Origin: Dysidea avara
Taxonomy: Eukaryota > Porifera > Demospongiae > Dictyoceratida > Dysideidae
NCBI RefSeq assembly: GCF_963678975.1
Contig: NC_089280.1
Coordinates: 33,870,603-33,934,602, forward strand
Direction: 5' to 3'
DNA length: 64,000 nt
Shown here: positions 56,128 through 64,000 of the stretch, piece by piece
Numbering within the stretch: position 1 is the first letter of the stretch
Layout of the letters: every line of letters begins with the position of its first letter
Notes under the pieces: generated by a model
Seen by the model: the letters and a program-made list of their open reading frames with translations, nothing else
Told to the model about the DNA's origin: nothing
Database searches by the model: none
Made by a program: the position numbers and the translations under genes

Positions 56128-56610
56128 TACTCATTGTTCATGAGTAAAACTACAGTGTTGGCCTTTTGGTGGTACACTAATCTATAGTGTTGTCAAGGTT
56201 CAGTTCATCCCCAATCATTGGTTCTATACTACCTATATACATGTTTACCTCTCTTATAGTGCCTAATGTTCTGTCCAGGATTCCTACTCGTGGTGGCCTA
56301 AAGTTAACATGAACTGATATACTGTGTTGTATTAGAATATTTGTGTAAGTATATCACATGTGCATCAGTAGCTAATATATTACTGGTCAGATTTAAGAAA
56401 TTGGCTTGGAAAGCTTTAAACCACTGCTGACATACATATCATGGATGCTTACAATGTACTGTAAATCATAAGCATATCCTAATAGAGCGGTTGCACTACA
56501 CTTGTCCCTTACAATGTTATTGAGATTTTCCCAATGCTGCTGGCTGTGTAACTTATTTTTTCCCTTATTAATTACTTTAGTTATGTGTTAGTGCGATGTA
56601 CTTCAAAGAC
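56128..56610. other. No supported feature
   Basis: AT-rich, contains one TCCTAATAGAGCGGTTGCAC box; otherwise nothing. Confidence 0.45.
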
Positions 56611-57691
56611 TTAGGCAACAATTACTGCAGATGTTTCACCACCTTTTTTTACATTTTGTAAACTTCGTGTAAACGTTGCTATTTCAATGATACAATACAT
56701 ATATACAGTTATTATAGAGTCACAATAATCTTTCATGTCTTGTAGAACAGTCCTCAATCCATTCCTATTGCCTTGTAATAAAATACTTGATGAAATTGAT
56801 TCCCATTGGTTAATAGCTACTGCCTGCCAGCTACGATGGAAATGATCCAATGTGCGGAAGTTGCATGAGTTCTGAAAGTGTAAGTGACCAGCTGAATCAA
56901 AACCACATAGTCTTTGTGATGATCTAATTGCAGAATTAAAACTTAGAACAAAAATGATTGCAGATTGCCACAGCCCTTCCCAGCCAGGAGGCGACAAGTA
57001 TAGACTAAAATTGAAGCATTCAGACAATGAGTCAAAGTCAGAAATGTAAATCCACACATGTTCTTAACAAGAGCTTTGAACCGATCCAGACAATTAAGAT
57101 GACGTTGCTGCAGAATAGAGAATAGAGCCATATTCCAATACTGGGGGAATTCAGGATTTATAAAGGGTGGCAATGCCCTTGACTTCCAAATAAAAATCAA
57201 CAGCGATACAGCTGGCCCAAGCATTTCTTCCGACGACGTATAACATTGTCAATATGTTTCTGCCAGGTAAGAGAAGAGTTAAATATAAATCCAGGACTTT
57301 AACTGAGGACATTTCAGGGATGCAAACAGCATTTAAAGACACTTCAGGGATGCAAACAGCATTTAAAAATAAAGGAGGATGATTGGAGATGTCTGATTTC
57401 AAGGAAACCACTAATGAAAAGTTCTTTGATGTAGCAAATTTGATATTCCACTGAGTTCCGTATTCACATAAGGCTGCTAGGTCAGCATTAAGATGAGCTG
57501 CGACAATATTATGATCTTCTTTGCGAGGGATGGTGATCACAAAGGTATGACCATCTGCATACCCAACTGTTAAGCAGTGTTTTTGTATTCTTGGAAGAAG
57601 GTGGATATAAAGGTCAAAGAACAATGGTGGCCAAATGGCATCTTGTGGTACACCAGCAGAAATAGAATGATGATCAGATGAATTTAATGAA
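56611..57691 (-). pseudogene. LINE reverse transcriptase, C-terminal part (decayed)
   Basis: Minus-strand RT of a non-LTR retrotransposon (jockey/CR1-like group by motif style). Near the 57.69-kb edge it reads SISAGVPQDAIWPPLFFDLY (RT motif B region), then LTVGYADGHTFV where the catalytic YADD has become YADG, then a thumb-type segment with NADLAALCEYGTQWNIKF. A partial tandem duplication follows (NAVCIPEVSL / NAVCIPEMSS). After a frameshift near 57220 the C-terminal region continues (FIWKSRALPP...LNCLDRFKALVK), and then a third segment to 56611. Frameshifts and the lost catalytic Asp mean a dead copy. The N-terminal half lies at 63602-64000; the two halves were separated by the hAT/DIRS insertions. 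Confidence 0.8.
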
Positions 57692-57699
57692 GTAACAAC
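57692..57699. repeat. Target site duplication GTAACAAC, left copy
   Basis: Identical 8 bases at 63594-63601 on the other side of the hAT-type element. Confidence 0.9.
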
Positions 57700-58082
57700 T
57701 AGGGATGCAACAATACGGGTAAATACCATATTGCATATTGCCTTAAAAATATTGCAATACATTGCTGTATTGCAATATTTGGATCAAGGCCTTTGGTGAT
57801 GTTGAAGTGCTATACTTCTGTAAATAACTCATGGATTTAAGCTTCATAAGATACGGCAGATAGCATTAGTGTCATGTGGTGTACACCCACCAGTCAAAAG
57901 CTGCTTATAATGGTCAATAGTTATTAAATAGGTATTACAGTACAAGTAGGCAGTACTACAACCAGTACCGTTTGTTTAGGATATGTGGCTTCTAAAACAT
58001 CAACAATAACGTTCTGGTGGCTTTGATGCCCGCCCTCCAGGAGGGTGGCAGCTGAATAGGCTAATTGTATTCCGGAGGTTCC

Positions 58083-58186
58083 GGATACAAGGAACAGTGC
58101 TAACTAGTGGTATTACCTTCGTCACTCCTTGCCCACAGCACATTCAAAGCTGAGCTTTAAATAGAATTTTTACTTCTAATTAACAC
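58083..58186. repeat. DIRS inverted terminal repeat, left
   Basis: From GGATACAAGGAACAGTGC to ACTTCTAATTAACAC; it matches the reverse complement of 63280-63383 at all but two adjacent positions (GAGCTTTA versus GAGTCTTA). Confidence 0.92.
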
Positions 58187-58233
58187 ATTCTTTACTTGCT
58201 CAATCAGCACGTGATACTTCAACTCAGAACTCT

Positions 58234-59760
58234 GTGTTAAGCCTTTTGGAGAGCATTACTTCTATCGAATCACTGAAGAAGAAGTTCCTGGATGCACTTC
58301 AAAACCCAGTTCGGCAGGATGAGGATAGAGAAGGACAACAGCGTGGCGACCAGGCATGCGATCAATCAGGAAACACTGTAGCCAGTCCCCCAGTGGTTGA
58401 AGACCACCCTCCTGGTTATGGAGAAGACCAATTGACAGCCGGGGTGCGTCAATCTGGTATTAATGCCTCGCTGGGAGCCGGTGTGCCCCAATTGAGAGGG
58501 GTTAGCGGGCTGGATGCCGGTGTGCTCCAGTTGTCAGCTAGCTCTCTGGGAGATGGGCAGTGTTGGGCAAGTTACTTTGTAAAAGTAACTAGTTACATAT
58601 TACATATTACTTGCAACTGAACTATTTAGTTACAGTTACATATTACCCATAAAATAAAGTAACTGTAATAATATTACATATTATATTACTTTGAGTCCAC
58701 AGCCTTAAGCTGTCACATGTGAAACTATCACCTTATCACGTGACATGATTGCGCTGTTGGACAATATGCAAATTTTGGTTATAAGTAAGAAGCTGGTGAA
58801 TAAGCTTCATTCAGTAGGCCTCGTTACTTCGCTGTGGCTGAGCATTACTCAGAGGATAACTAACGAGATTAGTAACTTCGTTACTTGTAGCAATAATATT
58901 ACGTAATATTAGATTCGTTACAGTAACTATATTACTTAGGTAACGCGTTACATTTGTAAGTAAAGTAGCTTGCATTATATTACCTGTTTTTATAGCGTAT
59001 TTCGTTATATTACTTTGTTACCACAAAAGTAATAATATTACGTAACACGTTACATAAGTAGCGCGTTACTCCCAACACTGGAGATGGGGACTCCCAGGCT
59101 ATTAGTAACAATGGAAACAGCTCAGGGGATCCACACTATTTGATCCTAACAGCTTGAAATCAGATGACGATTTCATCTTTGAAACCCACGAGGTAATTAA
59201 ACAGTATCTAAAAACACTTTCACGCGTCTCGATAAAGACGTGCGAAAGGAGATGCATAAGGAGCACCCGGTACCTCGTACTCCCGCGATGAAGGTGCCAA
59301 AAGTTGATCATTTTGTCCTCGATCACCTAAACCAACGCTTCCCGAGGTCACATGATGCCGAACTTGGCACGATACAAGCGGTGTTGTTGCGATGTGCTGG
59401 GCCCCTCTCGTGTCTGTAGTCGGAATTAATTGATAATGATCTGTTGAAGGATGAGGATTCCATGATAAACGTTCACAATGTGCTAAGCGTTGTCCAGCGC
59501 ACTTTAGTGCTGTTGGAGAATGCCAACAAACTTGTCTCCCAGACAAGGATATGCAACATCCTCCGGTCTGTTGACCAAGGTCTGGAGGAGTATGGTAAGG
59601 AGCCCCCCACTAATAGTGAAGAATTCTTGTTTGGGAAAGAGTTTTGCCCCAAGCTGAAAGCGAAAGTGGAGTCTGATAAGACGTTGGCACAAGTGGTTCA
59701 AATATCCCAACGCTATCAGCCATATGACCAGAAGAGCCACCAGTCCACATTGGGTTGCAG
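58234..59760 (+). pseudogene. DIRS gag-like ORF, interrupted
   Basis: Starts at 58234 with a charged, Gln/Asp-rich N-terminus and two Pro/Gly-rich repeats (ASLGAGVPQLRGVSGLDAG). It is split by a 523-bp MITE at 58558-59080; insert plus duplication total 531 bp, so the frame is preserved across it. After the MITE the frame shifts at about 59137 (LFDPNSLKSDDDFIFE) and again near 59215. A TAG at about 59418 follows RCAGPLSCL. The conserved gag region SEEFLFGKEFCPKLKAKVES lies at about 59608-59670 in the frame open from 59444. Nucleoprotein role inferred from position and from the LFG-E(K)F-K-KVE(S) pattern usual in DIRS gag. Not functional. Confidence 0.7.
58550..59088. mobile_element. hAT-type MITE inside gag, 8-bp TSD GAGATGGG
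   Basis: The element is 58558-59080 (523 bp), ends CAGTGTTGGG and CCCAACACTG, flanked by GAGATGGG at 58550-58557 and 59081-59088. The body is built of GTAACTAGTTAC / GTTACGTAATATTA-like repeats, a layout common to CAGTGTTGGG elements in many animals. Youngest insertion of the stack. Confidence 0.95.
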
Positions 59761-60004
59761 TAAGAAACAGTTTTTTCGACCAGGCCCTGCCGGCAATTCA
59801 GGGTCCCGGCGGGCAATGTTCCCCCATCCAACAAGCAACCTTACAAGCCATACCATCAGCACCCCCATCCTCAGAAGCAGTCCACTTTCCAAGCCTACAA
59901 ACACTCAGGGAGATTGGAAAAGTCCTGAACAACTTACCACTACCACAAACCTCTTTTCAAGCACTCAATTTGAATCTGCACCTTCTGCCTTGACATACAC
60001 TAAC

Positions 60005-61850
60005 ACCAGTAGCAGGAAGGGCTGCCTTGTTCCTAGAGAACTGGGCATGCCTGACCAAAGATCCTTGGATGCTATCCACCATCAGAGGGTATCAGATACC
60101 CCTATAGTGTTTGCCAGAGCAGCACAGGTCTACCATCACAGTCAACAGGGAACAACAATCAGTTCTGCAGGAGGAAGTGTCCAAACTGAGGGAGAAAGGG
60201 GCAGTTTACCCAGTACAGCAGTCAGAAGCTCACATAATCAGTCCGATCTTTGTTGTCCCCAAAAGCGGCGGAGGTTGGAGACTAATTATAGACCTGAGAT
60301 ACCTGAACTCCCATATAGTACCGCCTCACTTCAAGATGGAGGGTCTGTACATGCTGCCAAGCATCATCAGTCAGGGGTGGTTCATGGTGAAATTGGATCT
60401 AAAGGATGTACTTAACCATCCCTGTGGCCCAAGAATCTTGGAACCTTCTAACCTTCCAAGCAGGTCCACCACACAACTTGATGCAGTTCCAATGCCTCCC
60501 ATTCGGGCTTTGTACCGCACCATTCACCTTTTCAAAAGTTACAAAGCCTGCAACCCAGTTCCTACGTCAGTTAGGCATACACCTAATTATTTATCTAGAA
60601 GAATTGTTACTGGCAGCCCCTACCAAAGATCAGCTATTGGTGGACCTTTCAACAGCCATATGGTTGCTTAGCAGTCTGGGGTTCCTAATAAATATCCCAA
60701 AGTCCATCACAGCCCCCACCTGTCATCTGGAGTTTTTGGGGTTCATAGTGGACACAGACAACATGGTAATTTCTCTCCCAGCACACAAGTTGTACTGTAT
60801 CCAGAAGGAAGCATCTCATCTTCTTTCTCTGGAAAGAATTCCAATGAGGACTCTGGCTTGCTTCATTGGGACACTGGTAGCAACCAAACCAGCTGTATGG
60901 ACAGGCCCTCTCCATTATCGTGCCTTACAAAATATGAAGATTCGGTCACTTTGCCAACACCCTCACTACCAGGGTTCTGTGAGCCTGTCGAAGGAGGCAC
61001 GGGTAGACTTTCAGTGGTGGTGCTCGGAGCTGCCTTCCCACTGCTCAGCCCCAATATGGAAACCAGAGGCCTCAACAGTGATTGAGTCAGATGCCTCCAA
61101 GTTGAGCTGGAGGGCAGTCTGCCAAGCGGTACCAACTGGTGGCAGGTGGATGTTAGAGGATACCAAGTTCCACATCAATTATTTGGAGCTCAAAGCAATG
61201 TTTCTGGCCTTGCAGTCCTATCTGAAGGACAAAACCGATATAGCAGTACTGATCAGGTCAGACAATCGCACTGCAATAGCTTATTTGAACAAGCTTGGCA
61301 GTCCGTTGAGATCGCAACTGTGTCAGTTGGCCCTGGAGATTTGGGAGTGGTGCCTCCTACATCAGATTACACCACATGCAGAGTATCTGGCAGGGAAGGA
61401 CAATGTCTTGGCAGACTGGGAGTCTCGCCACCACGACAGCAGCGATTGGCAACTCCTGCCATTAGTGTTCGATGCTGTCCATCTTCTCCTTGGTCCTTTT
61501 ACAATAGACCTATTTGCGAGCAGAACGAATGCTCAGCTGCCAGATTACTGCAGCTGGAGACCAGACCCACAGGCAAGAGTGGTAGATGCCTTTTCAACAT
61601 CTTGGTCGCAAGACCAGCCTTATCTCTTCCCTCCCTTCAACTTGATTGGCAGAGCACTGTCGAAGATTTGCTTGGAAGAGGTAGACTATGCTTGTCTAAT
61701 AGCCCCAACTTGGCCAGCTCAAGTGTGGTACTCCCAGGTATTGAGAATGTTAGTGAGAAATCCCATTCTACTCCCCGTGGAACAGGAGTTGCTCCCGAGT
61801 CCAGATCTGAAGCCCCATCCTCTAATCCAGGAGAATCGGATGTCTTTAGC
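60005..61850 (+). pseudogene. DIRS reverse transcriptase-RNase H, frameshifted, YLEE active site
   Basis: RT begins near 60005 (AALFLENWACLTKDPW, in the frame of 60111). It continues with the finger motifs PIFVVPKSGGGWRLIIDLRY and FMVKLDL, then shifts to the frame of 60406 near 60400. There QCLPFGLCTAPFTFSKV is followed by IIYLEELLLAA at 60592-60603, where the catalytic Y-x-DD is YLEE. RNase H follows from about 61080: ESDASKLSWRA, INYLELKAM, IRSDNRTAIAYL and KDNVLADWESR keep the D-E-D-D set. A conserved post-RNase-H block FTIDLFASRTNAQLPDYCSW starts near 61498. One stop at about 60108 and the frameshift plus YLEE indicate an inactive enzyme. Opposite-frame ORFs over this region are shadows. 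Confidence 0.88.
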
Positions 61851-62866
61851 CGCATGGCCTGTCTCAGGCAAGCTTTCTCAACACAAGGATTTTCTGAAAG
61901 AGTTACAGAACTGCTCCTGCACTCCTGGAGATCTAACACCCATGCAGCATACAATTCAGCCTGGTCTAAGTGGTGTGACTGGTGTGCTGGAAGGCACATT
62001 AATCCACTTTCAGCATCTTTAGGAAATGTGCTAGAGTTCCTTGCAGACCAATTTGATTTAGGCTTACAATATCGTTCACTAATACATTATGCTCTGCAAT
62101 CTCAACTTCCCACCCACAATTAGATAACATTAATGTGGGAAGCCATCCTTTAGTGTCTAGGTTACTAAAGGGCATGTTCAATGCCAGGCCACCAGCTCCT
62201 CGCCTTAGTGTGTCATAGGATGTAGCTGTAGTCGTTGAATACTTTAGAAGCTGCCCTTCAGAAGGCCTCTCAACTCTGGAGCTGGGCAGGAAGGTGGCAA
62301 TGTTAATGGCACTAGCTAATGCAAGCAGGTGTTCAGACCTAGCAGCCCTGGACAGGGATCATTTGAGATGGACACCCACTGGGGCCCAATTTACAGTAGT
62401 TTGGTTGACTAAGACTCGTACCCCAGGTCCCCCTAGGACAGTACACTATTCTTCTCTGCCAGAGGATGCTGACGTATGTCCAGTTACTTCCCTTTAATTA
62501 TATCTCTCCAGAACATCAGAACAAACAGCTTCAATAACTTCACCTAAGCCAGTATTCTTGACTTCAAAGAGGCCATTTAGAAGAGCTCGTCCAGGAACTT
62601 TGGGTCACTGGATTAAACACAGCTTGGGAAAGGCAGGCATTGATACTGAGCAGTTTACAGCCCATTCCACCAGAAGTGCCAGTTCTTCACGAGCTCGGGC
62701 TAAAGGAGTCCCTGTTGCTGAGATTCTCAAGGTGGCAAATTGGTCTTCAAGAAGTACCTTTGAGAGATTCTATTACAGAAGTGAAGGGTCTTCTGAATTT
62801 ACTAGAGCTGTTCTATCAGGACCCTCTAGCAGGTATGATTTGTGCTTTAAACGTACCACTAGTTAG
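61851..62866 (+). pseudogene. DIRS tyrosine recombinase, one frameshift and two stops
   Basis: The N-terminal core-binding part is in the frame ending at 62123 (FSERVTELLLHSWRSNTHAA...WSKWCDWC). The frame changes near 62090, and the rest lies in the frame of 62294 and 62558. Catalytic residues are all readable: Arg in LANASRCSDL (62327-62329), His-x-x-Arg in TAHSTRS (62663-62674), Trp in VANWSSRSTF and Tyr in ERFYYR (about 62771-62776). Stops: TAG near 62219 and TAA at 62495-62497. A tyrosine recombinase in place of an integrase defines the DIRS/Ngaro order and integrates a circular DNA intermediate. The 3' end overlaps the internal complementary region, as in other DIRS elements. Confidence 0.88.
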
Positions 62867-62979
62867 CACCGTACCTTGTATCCGGAACCTCCGGAATATA
62901 ATTCACAGATTCCCCGAGGACAAGATTCACAAGGGGAGGATGGATTGTATGAGACGGTGGAGGATACAAAGAACAGTGC
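62854..62979. repeat. DIRS internal complementary region
   Basis: The left half (62854-62904, with TTGTATCCGGAACCTCCGGA) is complementary to the extreme left end of the element (58063-58110). The right half (62899-62979, with GATTCCCCGAGGACAAG and GGATGGATTGTATGAG) is complementary to the right end (63370-63447). This two-part match is thought to template circle formation in DIRS replication. Confidence 0.9.
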
Positions 62980-63279
62980 AATCCCACCCACATGATATAT
63001 GTGCCTTATACCCTCCCTTTCTACAGCTCCATGGAAATGGCAGAGGAAGAGGGAGATCTGGAGGTGTGAGTGATTTTGACTATTCATTGAACTAACTCTG
63101 ATTAAGTAGTGTGATTAATATTCTAGAATATTATACTTGTATTGTACATGATTCTTTGGGGTTACTTACCCCGTATACAGGTGTGTAGATTGCTTTTAAT
63201 TATATACTTGCACCAGCAAATCAAATTGTGCTGTGAAACAGTAATTTGTGTATACTGCTTCTTTTCACTGTGTAAGAAG

Positions 63280-63383
63280 GTGTTAATTAGAAGTAAAAAT
63301 TCTATTTAAGACTCAGCTTTGAATGTGCTGTGGGCAAGGAGTGACGAAGGTAATACCACTAGTTAGCACTGTTCCTTGTATCC
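63280..63383. repeat. DIRS inverted terminal repeat, right
   Basis: Reverse complement of 58083-58186, 102 of 104 positions by eye. It is followed by a unique right extension to about 63447. Confidence 0.92.
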
Positions 63384-63593
63384 TCCACCTCCTCATACAA
63401 TCCATCCTCCCCTTGCGGACCTTGTCCTCGGGGAATCTGTGAATTATCCACAAGGCATAGCCCATTACAACCCTGCAATATTACACAATATATTGCAATA
63501 CGTAATATATCGATATGTTTCATCACACATATTGTATTGTATTGTATTGTGATAGAATATATTGCAATATATCGATATATTGTTGCACCCCTA

Positions 63594-63601
63594 GTAACAA
63601 C
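63594..63601. repeat. Target site duplication GTAACAAC, right copy
   Basis: Matches 57692-57699. Confidence 0.9.
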
Positions 63602-64000
63602 CCTTATGTATCAATACAGATAAATAAAATTTATATAGATGAATATTCTACCATAGCAGCCAATGCTAAAACGATGTTCTAAGAGGCCATCCCACCACAC
63701 ATGATCAAAAGCTCCCTTGATATCCAGAGTAACCAATCTATCCTCTGCTCGGTGGTTCATAGCAGTGGTGATAGTGGAGGCTAAAGAGGCACCAGTACCC
63801 GAACTACTGGACCCTTTCTGGAAACCAAACTGTTCAGGTAGTATATAAGGGTCGATCTGATGCTGTATCTGGGTCAAAAATAACTGTTCAAAAGCACAAG
63901 ATAGAGTGGGAAAGACAGCAATTGGATGATAATTAGTAGGGTCAGAGCAAGCTCCCTTCTTATAGACAGGAGTAATTCTACTAATTTTCCATAAAGTAGG
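63602..64000 (-). pseudogene. LINE reverse transcriptase, N-terminal part (runs off the window)
   Basis: Minus-strand RT with ISRITPVYKKGACSDPTNYH (RT motif 0/1 region), QFGFQKGSSSSGTGASLA and VTLDIKGAFDHVWWDGLL, where LDIKGAFD is the first catalytic-Asp motif. The frame is open to the window's right edge, so the element continues beyond 64000. A TGA at 63611-63613 precedes the hAT insertion. On the far side of the insertion the protein resumes at 57691 in register with SLNSSDHHSISAGVPQ, confirming one split gene. A non-LTR retrotransposon RT copies its own RNA at the target site. This copy is dead because of the stop, the YADG change and the insertion. Confidence 0.85.

Larger units (their letters stand above)
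58063..63447 (+). mobile_element. DIRS-like tyrosine-recombinase retrotransposon (degenerate)
   Basis: A ~5.4-kb unit, including the nested MITE, with all structural marks of the DIRS group: inverted terminal repeats of 104 bp, an internal complementary region, gag, RT-RNase H and a tyrosine recombinase in place of a DDE integrase, and no target duplication. All three coding regions carry frameshifts or stops, so it cannot move on its own. Confidence 0.9.
57700..63593. mobile_element. hAT-type non-autonomous element containing a nested DIRS element
   Basis: Terminal inverted repeats TAGGGATGCAACAATA (57700-57715) and reversed TAGGGGTGCAACAATA (63578-63593) with the 8-bp duplication GTAACAAC. 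Its own sequence is about 0.5 kb (57700-58062 plus 63448-63593), rich in ATTGCAATA and ATCGATAT motifs and without a transposase. It sits inside the LINE RT gene and is itself split by the DIRS element. Confidence 0.9.

Noticed and set aside
58618..59050. Regulatory or replication sequence made of GTAAC/GTTAC repeats
   Set aside because: Explained as the interior of the 523-bp hAT-type MITE with an 8-bp duplication.
62640..63095. Independent 151-codon ORF
   Set aside because: It is a shadow frame over the tyrosine recombinase and the internal complementary region of the DIRS element.

Overview
The window is eukaryotic and almost certainly animal DNA. It is AT-rich, has a few short exons with GT..AG introns of about 50 bp, and is mostly transposable elements and tandem repeats. 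Calx-beta exon pairs, a Cys-rich GCC2/GCC3-type fragment, very small introns and dense MITEs, hAT-like and DIRS-like elements suggest a marine invertebrate. A demosponge is the best guess, but no sequence here proves the species. I see no bacterial operons, no CRISPR array and no rRNA.

Host-type coding content is small. Two Calx-beta exon pairs (2196-2626 and 18444-18840, + strand) have clean splice sites and all exons are symmetric phase 1-1. A Cys-rich GCC2/GCC3-like stretch (39010-39510, +) has an in-frame stop. They could be remnants or exons of one large, repeat-inflated receptor or matrix gene, or separate pseudogene pieces. The only long intact ORF is a hAT-like transposase (41271-43685) inside a 3.6 kb element with long inverted ends.

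From about 5.7 to 55.9 kb the window is dominated by a repeated composite unit: a long foldback cap, a short linker, a minisatellite array of ~31-bp monomers, and an ~0.3-0.9 kb tail that in several copies ends in a small hairpin. Seven arrays occur. All are + oriented left of ~31.5 kb and all are - oriented right of ~32 kb. Cap and tail variants travel together as two subfamilies, the termini are sharp, and one MITE sits at the same site in two copies but is absent from a third. The composite therefore behaves as one mobile unit.

The right end (56.6-64 kb) is a nested stack. A minus-strand LINE is split by a hAT-type element (8-bp target duplication GTAACAAC). That element holds a degenerate DIRS-like tyrosine-recombinase retrotransposon with inverted terminal repeats and an internal complementary region. 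The DIRS gag region is in turn split by a 523-bp hAT-type MITE (8-bp duplication GAGATGGG).

The gaps hold more small elements: a palindromic MITE family in the first 6 kb, two further hAT-type elements with exact 8-bp duplications (7.6 and 12.3 kb), TGTGACC-ended elements, four pogo/Tigger-like MITEs with TA duplications, several long foldbacks, one tRNA-like SINE head, and short tandem duplications. The remaining few-hundred-base to ~1.7-kb gaps show nothing I can support.
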